This document shows, piece by piece, positions 30,543 to 39,597 of a DNA stretch of 64,000 bases (positions are counted from its first letter, which is position 1; every line of letters begins with the position of its first letter). The notes below the pieces were generated by a model that made no database searches, was not told where the DNA came from, and worked only from the letters and a program-made list of their open reading frames with translations. Made by a program: the position numbers and the translations under genes. Source of the stretch: Solirubrobacter ginsenosidimutans (GTDB lineage: Bacteria > Actinomycetota > Thermoleophilia > Solirubrobacterales > Solirubrobacteraceae); contig NZ_JAPDOD010000041.1 of assembly GCF_027587205.1 (NCBI RefSeq), positions 14,341-78,340 on the forward strand. Reading direction: 5' to 3'.

Positions 30543-31842
30543 CCGCGTAGCGGCCGTAGCGCTCGGCGACCACCGTCGGGATGCGGGCGGTGACGCGGAC
30601 GCCCTCGGGGGTGTCCTCGCGCTCCATCTCCCCCGCGACCTTGTGCAGCTCGGACAGCAGCCCGCCTTCCGAGAACGGGACGAGCAGCTCGATGTCCTGC
30701 AGGGTCTTCTCGAACTCGGCGACGATCCGCTCCTGGAGGTCCTCGAGGCCTTCGCCGGTGGCGGCGCTCACGAGCGCGGCGTCCGGGTGGCGGAAGCTGA
30801 GCTCGCGGCGGCGCTCATCGTCGAGGATGTCGGCCTTGTTGAGGACGAGCATGCGGGGACTTGAGCCCGCGTCGATCTCCTCGAGGACGTCCTCGACCGC
30901 GCGGGTCATGGCGACCAGCTCCTCTTCGGGAGCGCTGGCGTCGACGACGTGCAGGACGAGGTCGGCCAGCTTGGTCTCCTCCAGCGTGGCCGCGAAGGCG
31001 TCCACGAGCTGATGCGGGAGCTTGCGGATGAAGCCGACGGTGTCGGTCATCAGGACGGTGCGGCCGTGCAGCTGGAGCGTCCGGGTCGTCGGGTCCAGCG
31101 TGTGGAAGAGCCGGTCGCGGACGCCGACCTCGGAGCCGGTCAGCGTGTTCAGGAGGGTGGACTTGCCCGCGTTGGTGTAGCCGGCGAGGGCGATGTTGGA
31201 CAGGTGCGCCCGCTCGCGCTCGGCGCGCTGGGTCGCGCGCGTGGCCTTGACCTGCTCCAGACGGCGCTTGAGGACCGTGATCCGGTCGCGCGCGAGGCGG
31301 CGGTCCGTCTCGATCTGCGACTCGCCCGGGCCGCGGGTGCCGATGCCGCCGACGCCGCGCCCGGCGCCGAGGCGCTCGAGGTGCGTCCAGAGGCCGCGCA
31401 TGCGGGCCATGTTGTATTCGAGCTGGGCGAGCTCGACCTGCATCTTGCCCTCGGCCGTGTTGGCGTGGCCGGCGAAGATGTCGAGGATGACCGCGGTGCG
31501 GTCGATCACCGGCACGTCGAGCTCGGCCTCGAGGTTGCGCTGCTGGCGCGGCGTCAGCTCGTCGTCGGCGACGACGAGGTTCGCGTCGGCCTCCTTGAGC
31601 GCCGCCTTGACCTCGGCGACCTTGCCGGAGCCGAGGTAATGGTTGGGGTGCGGCTTGTCGAGCTTCTGCGTGAGGGCTCCGACGGTGGCGACACCCGCGG
31701 TCCGCAGCAGCTCCATGAGCTCCTGAAGGTCTTCGTTCTCCGGTGTCGCGGCGATGCAGTAAGCGCGCTGTTTGGCCCTGCCGGCATCGGGCGGCGGGGC
31801 GAAGCGGGACTCGGCCGTGCGGCCGTTACGAGAGCGTTCCAA
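30529..31842 (-). CDS. hflX: GTPase HflX
   Basis: A 437-aa GTPase. The N-terminal HflX domain (about residues 30-215) includes GALTQKLDKPHPNHYLGSGK and GVGGIGTRGPGESQIETDRR, followed by the G domain: G1 AGYTNAGKSTLLN, G3 DTVGFIRKLPHQLV, G4 LNKAD. HflX binds the large ribosomal subunit and rescues or splits stalled ribosomes, especially in heat or antibiotic stress. TTG 31842 is chosen because it lies 8 nt after the TAGAAT hexamer; no ATG lies in frame near the family N-terminus. In many actinobacteria hflX follows miaA and dapF. Confidence 0.93.
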   Translation of the reverse strand: MERSRNGRTAESRFAPPPDAGRAKQRAYCIAATPENEDLQELMELLRTAGVATVGALTQKLDKPHPNHYLGSGKVAEVKAALKEADANLVVADDELTPRQQRNLEAELDVPVIDRTAVILDIFAGHANTAEGKMQVELAQLEYNMARMRGLWTHLERLGAGRGVGGIGTRGPGESQIETDRRLARDRITVLKRRLEQVKATRATQRAERERAHLSNIALAGYTNAGKSTLLNTLTGSEVGVRDRLFHTLDPTTRTLQLHGRTVLMTDTVGFIRKLPHQLVDAFAATLEETKLADLVLHVVDASAPEEELVAMTRAVEDVLEEIDAGSSPRMLVLNKADILDDERRRELSFRHPDAALVSAATGEGLEDLQERIVAEFEKTLQDIELLVPFSEGGLLSELHKVAGEMEREDTPEGVRVTARIPTVVAERYGRYAVNGR

Positions 31843-31850
31843 GACCTTCC

Positions 31851-31860
31851 ATTCTAGAGT
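31851..31860. promoter_or_regulatory. Overlapping symmetric -10 elements (hflX / dapE)
   Basis: In a 26-bp gap the plus strand reads ATTCTAGAGT. TAGAGT (31855-31860) is 8 nt before GTG 31869; the reverse complement of ATTCTA, TAGAAT (31856-31851), is 8 nt before TTG 31842. They share the central TA inside a TCTAGA palindrome, with identical 8-nt spacers on both sides. Confidence 0.65.
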
Positions 31861-31868
31861 CTGAAGAC

Positions 31869-32900
31869 GTGCCCGTCGCGGAGCGCCTCGCGGCGCGGAC
31901 CCTGGAGCTGATCGACATCCCGAGCGAGTCGCACGGGGAGGCCGCGCTCGCCGCGCATATCGCGTCCGTGCTGCGCTCCGGCGGCGCGGAGGTCGTTGAT
32001 CTCGGCGACTCCTGCGTCCTCGCCTACCCGAAGGACACACGCCCGCGGGTCCTGCTCGCCGGCCACCTGGACACGGTGCCCGCGCAGGACAACCTGCCGG
32101 GGCGGATCGACGAAACGCGCGTCCACGGCCTCGGGGCGAGCGACATGCAGGGGGCGCTGGCGGTGATGCTGGAGCTCGTGCTCGCGAAGGCGCCGTACGC
32201 GGCGCTGTTCTTCCCCCGCGAGGAGCTGCCGTCGACCGAGTCGGCGCTGACGCCGCTGCTCGAGCGCGAAACGCTGGACTACGACTTCGCGGTCGTGATG
32301 GAGCCGACCGACAACGAGATCCACGCGGGCTGCGTGGGCAACATCAACGCCACGTGGGTCTTCCGCGGGCGTTCGGGACACTCCGCGCGGCCCTGGCACG
32401 CCGACAATGCGATCCACCGCGCCGCGATCGGGATCGCCGCGCTCGCGTCGGCGCCGATCCTCCCGGTCACGTTCGAGGGCCTGACGTTCTACGAGGCCGC
32501 GTCGGTCACGCGCGTGGACGGCGGGATCGCGATGAACGTGATCCCGGAGACCTGCACCGCGCACGTCAACTTCCGCTACGCGCCAGGACGGACGCCCGAG
32601 CAGGCCGAGGACCGGCTGCGCGAGCTGACCAGCGGCCTGGGCGAGCTGACGATCACCGGCAACTCCGGCTCGGGTGCCGTCGCGACCGATCACCCCGTCG
32701 CCCGGCGGCTGATCGAGGTCGGCGCGCTGCGCGTCGCGCCCAAGCAAGCCTGGACGCCGGTCGCCGAGTTCGCCGCGGCCGGCTATCCCGCGATCAACCT
32801 CGGCCCCGGCGCACCCGCCCAGGCGCATCGCCGTGACGAGTCGATCGAGATCGCCGCCCTGGCGCGGTCCTATGAAGTGCTAGAGGCCTTGGGCCGATGA
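31869..32900 (+). CDS. dapE: Succinyl-diaminopimelate desuccinylase
   Basis: A 343-aa M20 zinc peptidase-family enzyme (actinobacterial DapE type). Metal-ligand and catalytic motifs are LLAGHLDTVPAQ (about residues 57-68), GLGASDMQGALAVML, and FFPREELPSTES with the catalytic Glu pair; VMEPTDNEIHAGCVGNIN and a C-terminal AHRRDESIEI follow. It converts N-succinyl-LL-2,6-diaminopimelate to LL-DAP and succinate. GTG 31869 is predicted leaderless. Its stop overlaps the dapC start (ATGA). The convergent and flanking dap genes point to the lysine/peptidoglycan DAP pathway. Confidence 0.93.
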   Translation: MPVAERLAARTLELIDIPSESHGEAALAAHIASVLRSGGAEVVDLGDSCVLAYPKDTRPRVLLAGHLDTVPAQDNLPGRIDETRVHGLGASDMQGALAVMLELVLAKAPYAALFFPREELPSTESALTPLLERETLDYDFAVVMEPTDNEIHAGCVGNINATWVFRGRSGHSARPWHADNAIHRAAIGIAALASAPILPVTFEGLTFYEAASVTRVDGGIAMNVIPETCTAHVNFRYAPGRTPEQAEDRLRELTSGLGELTITGNSGSGAVATDHPVARRLIEVGALRVAPKQAWTPVAEFAAAGYPAINLGPGAPAQAHRRDESIEIAALARSYEVLEALGR

Positions 32901-34018
32901 GCGTGCGTCTCTCCCCCGTCCTCGCCGGACTCGGCACCTACCCCTTCGTGCGGCTCGAGCAGGCCCGCGCGCGGCTGCGCGCCGCCGGCGTCGACATCAT
33001 CGACTTCGGGATGGGCGAGCCGCGCGAGGAGACGCCCGCGTTCATCCGCGAGGCGCTCGCCGCCGCGATCACGCCGCTGGCGCCGTATCCGAGCGCGGTC
33101 GGGCTGCCGGAGCTGCGCGGCGCGATCGCCGGCTGGGCATCGCGGCGCTTCGGTGTCGACTTGGACCCGGACACCGAGGTCATCCCGACGCTCGGCAGCA
33201 AGGAAGCCGTTTTCGCGCTCGCGAATGTCTTCGCCGGTGACGTGGTGGCCGTCCCGACGCCGTCCTACCCGGTGTACGACCGCGGCGCGCTGTTCGCGGG
33301 CAAGGCGGTGCTCGAGCTGCCGCTGAAGGAGTCAAACGGCTGGCTGCCCGACCTCGACACGGTCGACTGGTCGGGCGTCGGCGTGCTCTGGCTGAACTAC
33401 CCGAACAACCCGACCGGCGCGCGCGCCCCGCTCGAGTTCTATGAGCACGCGGCCGCGCTGGCGCGCGAGCACGGGTTCGTCCTCGCCTCCGACGAGGCGT
33501 ACTCGGAGCTCTACTTCGAAGGCGATCCGCCGATCAGTGCGCTGCAGATCGCCGATCGCTCCCACCTGGCGGTGTTCAACACGCTCTCGAAGCGCTCGTC
33601 GATGCCGGGCTACCGCTCCGGCTTCGTCGCGGGCGACCCGGACATCGTCGCCGCGCTGAAGAAGTACCGGCCCAACGTGGGTGTGGCGCCGCTGGAGTTC
33701 GTCCAGCGCGCCGCGATCGCCGCGTGGACCGACGAGGCGCACGTGGAGGCGGTGCGGGAGCGCTACCGGGCCAAGCGCGAGGCGCTGCTGCCGACCCTGG
33801 AGGCGCTCGGGCTGCGCAACGCCGGCGGCGACGCGACCTTCTTCCTCTGGCTCGACGCCGGACCCGACGCCGAGGCGCTCGCCGCGCGCTGGCTCGAGGC
33901 CGGCGTGGTCGTCGCGCCCGGCTCCTTCTTCGGCGCGCCGGGCTACCTGCGCGTCGCGCTCGTCCCGCCGCCCGAGGCGTGCGCCCGCGCCGCCGAGATC
34001 ATCCGGGGCCTTGGCTGA
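32897..34018 (+). CDS. dapC: Succinyldiaminopimelate transaminase
   Basis: A 373-aa class I/II PLP aminotransferase of the actinobacterial DapC type. The PLP Lys is in NTLSKRSSMPGYRSGFV (about residues 231-247), with WLNYPNNPTGARAP and ASDEAYSELYFEG giving the pyridine-ring and cofactor contacts. It converts N-succinyl-2-amino-6-ketopimelate to N-succinyl-DAP using glutamate. It sits directly after dapE by ATGA overlap and shares 8 nt with the following methyltransferase gene. dapD is convergent just downstream. Confidence 0.93.
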   Translation: MSVRLSPVLAGLGTYPFVRLEQARARLRAAGVDIIDFGMGEPREETPAFIREALAAAITPLAPYPSAVGLPELRGAIAGWASRRFGVDLDPDTEVIPTLGSKEAVFALANVFAGDVVAVPTPSYPVYDRGALFAGKAVLELPLKESNGWLPDLDTVDWSGVGVLWLNYPNNPTGARAPLEFYEHAAALAREHGFVLASDEAYSELYFEGDPPISALQIADRSHLAVFNTLSKRSSMPGYRSGFVAGDPDIVAALKKYRPNVGVAPLEFVQRAAIAAWTDEAHVEAVRERYRAKREALLPTLEALGLRNAGGDATFFLWLDAGPDAEALAARWLEAGVVVAPGSFFGAPGYLRVALVPPPEACARAAEIIRGLG

Positions 34019-34745
34019 GCTGTACCGCAATCGCGAGCGGGCCGAGTCCTTCGGGTCGATCGCCCGGCTCTACGATCGCTACCGCCCGACGTCGGCGCCG
34101 GAGTTCCTCGACGAACTGGCCGCGCTGAAGCCGGGGCGGGTGCTGGACGTCGGCTGCGGGACCGGGAAGGTCGCGCGCGAGCTGATGAACCGAGGGCTGG
34201 ACGTGCTGGGCGTCGAGCTCGACCCACGGATGGCGTCGATTGCCCGCGAGCACGGCGTCGAGGTCGAGATCTCCGGCTTTGAGACCTGGGACGACCGCGG
34301 GCGGACCTTCGACCTGATCACGTGCGGCGACGCGTGGCACTGGATCGACCCGATACGCGGCTGGCGCAAGGTCGGGCGGGTGCTGCGGCCGGGCGGGACC
34401 GTGGCGCGGTTCTGGAACCACTACGAGGTCGACGAGCCGCTGAAGTCCGCGTTCGAGGCGGTGATCGGACGTGTCGCGCCCGAGCTGGCGGACGTGCCCA
34501 CCTCGCGCACCGCGACGGCAGACGACGATCCGCGGGTCGAGCACCGTGTCTATCCGTGGGTGCGCACCTACAGCGCCGACGAGTGGGTGGCGCTGGCCGC
34601 GACCTACAGCGCGCACCAGATGCTCGAGCCTTCCACGCTTGCGGAGCTCCAGCGCGCGCTGCACGCCGTGATCGTCGAGCACGGCGGGACCGTCGTCGCC
34701 CGCGGCCGGACGGACGTCAGTCGTTCGCGTGCAATGCCGCGTTGA
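34011..34745 (+). CDS. Class I SAM-dependent methyltransferase
   Basis: A 244-aa methyltransferase. It begins [20 protein letters not shown] (a TrmA/UbiE-like opening), with SAM motif [20 protein letters not shown], motif [12 protein letters not shown] and a motif IV region [15 protein letters not shown]. The family (methyltransferase type 11) has no assigned substrate. TTG 34011 overlaps the dapC end by 8 nt, so it is co-translated with the dap operon. The 3' end overlaps the convergent dapD by 29 bp, the longest tail overlap in the window. Confidence 0.88.
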   Translation: MAELYRNRERAESFGSIARLYDRYRPTSAPEFLDELAALKPGRVLDVGCGTGKVARELMNRGLDVLGVELDPRMASIAREHGVEVEISGFETWDDRGRTFDLITCGDAWHWIDPIRGWRKVGRVLRPGGTVARFWNHYEVDEPLKSAFEAVIGRVAPELADVPTSRTATADDDPRVEHRVYPWVRTYSADEWVALAATYSAHQMLEPSTLAELQRALHAVIVEHGGTVVARGRTDVSRSRAMPR

Positions 34746-35622
34746 GCCCTGACCAGTTGCCGGAGCGCGGCAGCGCCTCGACCGTTCCGGTGCGCGAGTT
34801 GCGACGGAACAGCAGGCCGTTGGCGCCGCTGAGGTCACGGCCCTTGACGACCTCGCCGTCGGGCAGCGTGATCAGCGTTCCGGCGGTCACGTAGAGCCCC
34901 GCCTCGACCGTGCAGTCGTCGCCGAGCGAGATGCCGATCCCGGCGTTGGCGCCGAGCAGGCAGCGCTCGCCGATGCTGATGACCTCCGAGCCACCGCCCG
35001 AGAGCGTGCCCATGATCGAGCTGCCGCCGCCGACGTCCGAGCCGTCTCCGACGATCACGCCCGCGGAGATCCGGCCCTCGACCATCGAGTGTCCGAGCGT
35101 CCCTGCATTGAAGTTCACGAAGCCCTCGTGCATGACCGTCGTTCCGTCCGCCAGGTGCGCGCCGAGGCGGACGCGGTCGGCGTCGGCGACACGGACGCCC
35201 GAGGGCGTGACGTAGTCGGTCATCCGCGGGAACTTGTCGAGGCTGAAGACCTGCAGCGGGCGGCCTTCACGCCTCGCTTGCAATTGCACGCGGGTCAGGT
35301 CGGCGGGATCGACCGGGCCGAGGCTCGTCCACGCGACGTTCGGCAGCGCGCCGAAGATGCCGTCCATGTTGATCTCGCGGGGCTTGACCAGGCGATGGCT
35401 GAGCAGGTGCAGGCGCAGATAGGCGTCGGCGGTGCCGCTGGGCGGCGCCTGCAGGTCCTCGATGGTGGTGACGATCGCCGCTTGGCGCGTGCCGCGCAGC
35501 TCGTCGGTGACCTCCTCGAAGTCCAGCGGCGCTCCGGCATGGCCGAGCTGCGGCGCGGGATAGAAGACCTCGAGGATCTTGTCGTGGGCGTATGTCGCGA
35601 TTCCGGCGCCCCAGGCGCTCAT
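34717..35622 (-). CDS. dapD: Tetrahydrodipicolinate N-succinyltransferase
   Basis: A 301-aa left-handed beta-helix acyltransferase of the actinobacterial DapD type. The hexapeptide-repeat core (about residues 150-260) contains [40 protein letters not shown] and [20 protein letters not shown]. It transfers succinyl from succinyl-CoA to tetrahydrodipicolinate. ATG 35622 has GGAGGTG 6 nt upstream. Together with dapC/dapE (convergent, overlapping tails) and dapF upstream it gives a near-complete succinylase branch in the same region. Confidence 0.95.
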   Translation of the reverse strand: MSAWGAGIATYAHDKILEVFYPAPQLGHAGAPLDFEEVTDELRGTRQAAIVTTIEDLQAPPSGTADAYLRLHLLSHRLVKPREINMDGIFGALPNVAWTSLGPVDPADLTRVQLQARREGRPLQVFSLDKFPRMTDYVTPSGVRVADADRVRLGAHLADGTTVMHEGFVNFNAGTLGHSMVEGRISAGVIVGDGSDVGGGSSIMGTLSGGGSEVISIGERCLLGANAGIGISLGDDCTVEAGLYVTAGTLITLPDGEVVKGRDLSGANGLLFRRNSRTGTVEALPRSGNWSGLNAALHAND

Positions 35623-35695
35623 AGGACACCTCCGGTCCGTGGGTGGGCGGGGACGACATCCGCGTGCGGGTCCTCGCCTGCGGGTTGCCAGGGTC

Positions 35696-36556
35696 TCATG
35701 CCTTCTCCTTGAACGATTCCACGTGGTCCGCCGCGAAGGCGTCGATGTCGCGCGGGTCGCGGTCCAGGACGTCCTTGACGCCGGACGTGACCATCTGCGC
35801 GCCGCCGCTCGCGTAGACCTCGAACAACTCTTTGAGTCCTTCCGCGTTCCACGGCGGGACGCCCGCGCGGACGAGCTCGCGCTTGAGCGTCTCGACGGGG
35901 ATCTCCTCGACCTCGATGTCGCGGCCGGCGGCCTTGAAGAGCCGTACGGCCTGATCGCGGTAGGAGACGGCCTCGGGGCCGCTGAGGCCGTACGCCTTGC
36001 CCTCGTGGCCGTCCTCGGTCAGGGCGACCGCGGCGACCTCGGCCACGTCGCGGGCGTCGACGATGCTGAACGCGGCATCCGGCACCGGCGAGTAGAACGT
36101 GCCGCCGATCACCCGCGAGCCCCATGCCAGCGTGTTCTGCATGAACCCCGTCGGCCGCAGCAGCGTCCAGGCCATCCCGGACTCCTTGAGCGCCTGCTCG
36201 ACCTTCGCGTGGGTGCGGGCGAAGCGATTGGGCGCCTCCGGGTTGGCGCCGATCACGCTGAGCTTGACGATGTGCTTGACGCCGGCTTCCTTCGCGGTCT
36301 CCAGGAACGCCTGCTCGAACTCCGATTGCATCGGGCTCATCGGGCTCACCAGGTAGGCCCGCTCGACGCCTTCCAGCGCGGGCCCGAGCGTGCGCGGGTC
36401 GCCGAGGTCGCCGGTGGTGGGCTCGAAGCCGAGGTCGCGCAGGTGGTGGGCCTTCGTCTCGTCGCGGACGAGCGCGCGGGCCTCGGCGCCACGGGCCTTG
36501 AGCGCACGCAGGACCTCCATCCCGGTCGTGCCGGTCGCTCCGGTCACCAGCAGCAT
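35696..36556 (-). CDS. NmrA-like NAD(P)-binding protein
   Basis: A 286-aa atypical short-chain dehydrogenase of the NmrA/NAD(P)H-azoreductase group. It starts [20 protein letters not shown] with the GxxGxxG dinucleotide motif, followed by [17 protein letters not shown] and [19 protein letters not shown]. The catalytic Tyr/Lys of classical SDRs is absent, as in regulator-like NmrA proteins, so it may sense redox cofactor levels rather than catalyse. ATG 36556 (or GTG 36559) overlaps the dapF stop. It sits between dapF and dapD with no clear link to lysine synthesis. Confidence 0.85.
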   Translation of the reverse strand: MLLVTGATGTTGMEVLRALKARGAEARALVRDETKAHHLRDLGFEPTTGDLGDPRTLGPALEGVERAYLVSPMSPMQSEFEQAFLETAKEAGVKHIVKLSVIGANPEAPNRFARTHAKVEQALKESGMAWTLLRPTGFMQNTLAWGSRVIGGTFYSPVPDAAFSIVDARDVAEVAAVALTEDGHEGKAYGLSGPEAVSYRDQAVRLFKAAGRDIEVEEIPVETLKRELVRAGVPPWNAEGLKELFEVYASGGAQMVTSGVKDVLDRDPRDIDAFAADHVESFKEKA

Positions 36557-37383
36557 CACTCGGCCTCCATGTCTCTCGTGAACTCCTCGCTCAGTTCGCC
36601 GCGGTAGATCGGTTTCGCCCAGCCGGTCAGGTCGACGTGCAGCGCTTCGTCGACGTCGACGACCAGCTCTCCCCCGTCGAGCTGGACGGTGACCGGCGAG
36701 TCGCCGCCCCGCAGCACGTGGGCGACGGCGGCGCCGGACGCCCCGGTGCCGCTCGAGAGCGTCTCCCCGACACCGCGCTCGAATATGCGTGCGCGGATCG
36801 TGTTCGAGGTGACCTCGTGCCAGAAGCTCACGTTGGTGCGGTTGGGGAAGATCGGGGCATTCTCGATGTGCGGGCCGAGCTTGGCCAGGTCCAGCGCGTC
36901 CGGATCGGGCACGCGGATCGCGCACTGCGGATTGCCGATGGCGACGTGCTGGAAGCGGAACGTCTGGCCGTCGACCTCCAGCTCGCCCTGCCCGTCCGCG
37001 GGCCCTTGCGGGAAGTTCGGCGAGGTGAGGTGGGCGCGGCCCATGTCGACCTTGCAGGTCGTCGGGCTCGTGATCGTCGGCCGGATCTCCCCCGCCAGCG
37101 TCTGGAGGCTGAACGTGTCCGCGTCCGTCCAGCCGCTGCGGCGCAGGTAGAGGATCGCCTCGCGCGCGCCGTTGCCGCTCAGCTCGGCCTCGGAGCCGTC
37201 GGGATTGAAGATCCGCAGGCGGGCGACGTAGCCCGGCTCGTCGGGTTTGGTGAGCACCAGGACGCCGTCCGCGCCCGGTCCGAAATGCGGGTCGCAGAGC
37301 AGCTGGATCTGGCGCGGAGTGAGCTCGGCCTCCTCGAGGATGAGGTAGTCGTTGCCCAGCGCTTGCCACTTTTCGAACTGCAT
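36556..37383 (-). CDS. dapF: Diaminopimelate epimerase homologue lacking both catalytic cysteines
   Basis: A 275-aa DapF-fold protein with the two-domain layout: WQALGNDYLILEE at the N-terminus and ERGVGETLSSGTGASGAA in the second half. DapF uses two Cys, one in the motif before GNGxR and one before GTGA. Here the first reads EAELSGNGAREA (Ser69) and the second LSSGTGAS (Ser211), both confirmed as serine codons. The GNPH motif reads GNPQC. It is otherwise full length with the usual fold, lies between miaA and the NmrA gene as in other actinobacteria, and no second dapF is in the window. Epimerase activity cannot be assumed. Confidence 0.9.
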   Translation of the reverse strand: MQFEKWQALGNDYLILEEAELTPRQIQLLCDPHFGPGADGVLVLTKPDEPGYVARLRIFNPDGSEAELSGNGAREAILYLRRSGWTDADTFSLQTLAGEIRPTITSPTTCKVDMGRAHLTSPNFPQGPADGQGELEVDGQTFRFQHVAIGNPQCAIRVPDPDALDLAKLGPHIENAPIFPNRTNVSFWHEVTSNTIRARIFERGVGETLSSGTGASGAAVAHVLRGGDSPVTVQLDGGELVVDVDEALHVDLTGWAKPIYRGELSEEFTRDMEAE

Positions 37384-37390
37384 ATGAACG

Positions 37391-38293
37391 TCAGATCATG
37401 GCGACCAGCTCGGCGGCGACGTCCTCCGGCGTCCGGTCAGTGGTGTCGATCAGGTGCGCGCCCGGCAGCTTGCGCAGCCACGTGACCTGGCGCTTCGCGT
37501 ATTGGCGGGTCTTGGTCTTCATGCCTTCGACGTCGCCGTCGAGCAGCTGCTGGAACCCGAGCGCGGCCCGCGCGGTGCTGGACGCGCCGGCGGCCTGCGC
37601 GCGCTCTACCTCTTGACGTGCGCCGGCGGCGATCATGGCGTCTATGCGCTGGTCGATGCGGGTGTTGAGCGCCGCGCGGTCCATCGTCAGGGCCGCCAGC
37701 AGCGTGGGATGGCGGGTGTTCGCGGTCCACAGCTCACTCGGCGCGTTGGCGGGCGGCGGCGGCTCGTGACCTGCCGCGAGCAGCTCGTGGCTTCTGAGGA
37801 TGCGCTGGCGGTCGGTCGGCTCGATGCCCGCTCGAATGGCTTCGGGGAGCGCTTCGTGGAGCTGTTGGAGCGGCCGTGGGTCGTTCGCGAAGCGCTCTCG
37901 GATCGCTTCGTCGACGGGCGGGCGGAGGTCGAGCTCGGCCAGCGCCGCGCGGAGGTACAGGCCGGTGCCGCCGACGACGATCGGCCTTTGCCCGTTGTGC
38001 AGCAGCTCGTCGATCTCCGCGTGCGCGCGGCGGGCGTAGGCGCCGGCCGAGAAGGTCTGGGTGATGGGGACGAAGCCGAGCAGCCGGTGCTCGAGTTCTT
38101 GCTGTTGCTCGGGGCTTGCCGCTCCGGTGAGGATCGGCAGACCTTCATAGACCTGCATCGCGTCCGCGGAGACGGCGACGGGATGCTCTCCGCGTGCGCG
38201 GAGTTCGTCGGCGAGCGCGATCGCGACCGCGGTCTTCCCGACGCCGGTGGGTCCGAAGACGGCGATGAGGAGCGGCGACGGGTCGGCTGACAC
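37391..38293 (-). CDS. miaA: tRNA dimethylallyltransferase
   Basis: A 300-aa IPPT-family enzyme. The P-loop is AVFGPTGVGKTAVAIAL (about residues 12-28), followed by the substrate motif VSADAMQVYEGLPILTGA (Asp of the DxMQ motif; the usual Ser is Ala) and VVGGTGLYLRAALAEL. It transfers dimethylallyl to A37 of tRNAs reading UNN codons, the substrate of MiaB encoded at 44-45 kb. GTG 38293 lies 8 nt after a CATACT hexamer. It precedes dapF by 7 nt, the usual actinobacterial miaA-dapF arrangement. Confidence 0.95.
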   Translation of the reverse strand: MSADPSPLLIAVFGPTGVGKTAVAIALADELRARGEHPVAVSADAMQVYEGLPILTGAASPEQQQELEHRLLGFVPITQTFSAGAYARRAHAEIDELLHNGQRPIVVGGTGLYLRAALAELDLRPPVDEAIRERFANDPRPLQQLHEALPEAIRAGIEPTDRQRILRSHELLAAGHEPPPPANAPSELWTANTRHPTLLAALTMDRAALNTRIDQRIDAMIAAGARQEVERAQAAGASSTARAALGFQQLLDGDVEGMKTKTRQYAKRQVTWLRKLPGAHLIDTTDRTPEDVAAELVAMI

Positions 38294-38369
38294 GGCGAGC
38301 CAGTATGGCCGGGTCGCGCCCGGCTCCCCGGCGCCGGGGTGCAGGCCGCGCAGTATCGTCAGCGAGATC

Positions 38370-39533
38370 ATGGGCGTCCGCATCGGCACCGGCCTCTCGA
38401 CCGTCCCGGACCCTCGGATCGCGGCGCTCGAAGCCGCGTCGGCGGCCGCGGTCGAGCTCAACGGCGCCGTCTGCGAGCTCGCCGTCGTCTTCGTCTCCGG
38501 CAACCTGCTCTCGGCACCCGAGGCCGTGCTCGCCGCCGTGCACGAGATCCTCGCCCCGGACGGGTTGATCGGATGCGGCGCGGGCGGCGTGATCGGCCAC
38601 GGGCGCGAGATCGAAGGCGGGTCCGCGGTGTCGGTGTGGGCGGCGAGTCTCGGCGACGGCACGGCGACGACGTTCCACGCGACCGTCGAGGAGCTCGAGG
38701 AGGGCACCGGCGCGCTGACGGGCATGGCGGACCTCGTCGGCGCCGACGGCGCGATCCTGCTGGCCGACCCGGTGACCTTCCCCACCGACGCGGTGCTGCG
38801 GTTCCTGACCGAGTCCTCGCCGATGCTCCCGCTGATCGGCGGCCTCGCGTCCGGGCGCACCCTCGACGACGAGTCGGTCCTCTTCTTCGGCGAGGAGGTC
38901 GTGCGCGACGGCGCCGTCGGCATCCGCCTGGACGGCGTCGAGGTGCTCCCGATGGTCTCGCAGGGCGCCGCGCCGATCGGGCCCGAGCTGACGATCACCG
39001 CCGGCGAGGGCCACGTGATCGGCGAGCTCGCCGGCAAGCCCGCCCTCCAGAAGCTGCGCGAGACGATCGAGGAGCTCCCGCCCGAGGACCTGCGGCTCGT
39101 GCAGGGCGGGCTGCTGGTCGGCATCGTCGTCGACTCCAACAAGCCCGACTACCTGCAGGGCGACTTCCTCGTCCGCGGGCTCGTGGGCGCCGACCCGGAA
39201 ACCGGCCAGGTGGCGGTCGCCGCCGACGTCCACCCCGGCCAGGTCGTGCGCTTGCACGCCCGCGACGCCGAAAGCGCCGACCACGACCTCCGCGAAGCCC
39301 TCTCGATCCGCATGACCGCACTCGGCGGTCGCACCCCGGCGGGCGCGCTCGTGTTCGCCTGCAACGGGCGCGGGCGCAGCATGTTCGGCCGCGCCGACCA
39401 CGACGCCGAGGCGATCGCGGACGCGCTGGCCGGCGCCCCCGCCGCGGGGTTCTTCGCCGCCGGCGAGATCGGCCCGGTCGGCGGCGGCTATTTCCTGCAC
39501 TCGTTCACCGCGACCGTCGCGGTCTTCGCATGA
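38370..39533 (+). CDS. FIST N/C domain signal-transduction protein
   Basis: A 387-aa protein made of FIST_N and FIST_C domains. GVRIGTGLSTVPDPRIAALE opens the first, SAPEAVLAAVHEILAPDG and LIGCGAGGVIGHGREIEGG follow, and the C-terminal half has GGLLVGIVVDSNKPDYLQGD and ALVFACNGRGRSMFG with GFFAAGEIGPVGG near the end. FIST domains are thought to bind small ligands such as amino acids and are often linked to signalling proteins; here there is no attached output domain. ATG 38370 is divergent from miaA across 76 bp. Confidence 0.88.
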   Translation: MGVRIGTGLSTVPDPRIAALEAASAAAVELNGAVCELAVVFVSGNLLSAPEAVLAAVHEILAPDGLIGCGAGGVIGHGREIEGGSAVSVWAASLGDGTATTFHATVEELEEGTGALTGMADLVGADGAILLADPVTFPTDAVLRFLTESSPMLPLIGGLASGRTLDDESVLFFGEEVVRDGAVGIRLDGVEVLPMVSQGAAPIGPELTITAGEGHVIGELAGKPALQKLRETIEELPPEDLRLVQGGLLVGIVVDSNKPDYLQGDFLVRGLVGADPETGQVAVAADVHPGQVVRLHARDAESADHDLREALSIRMTALGGRTPAGALVFACNGRGRSMFGRADHDAEAIADALAGAPAAGFFAAGEIGPVGGGYFLHSFTATVAVFA

Positions 39534-39597
39534 GCGGCGCGAGTCGTCGCGCGGCGGCGCCGCTGCACGACCGTGGCGCCGTCTGGAGCGTTGGCGC

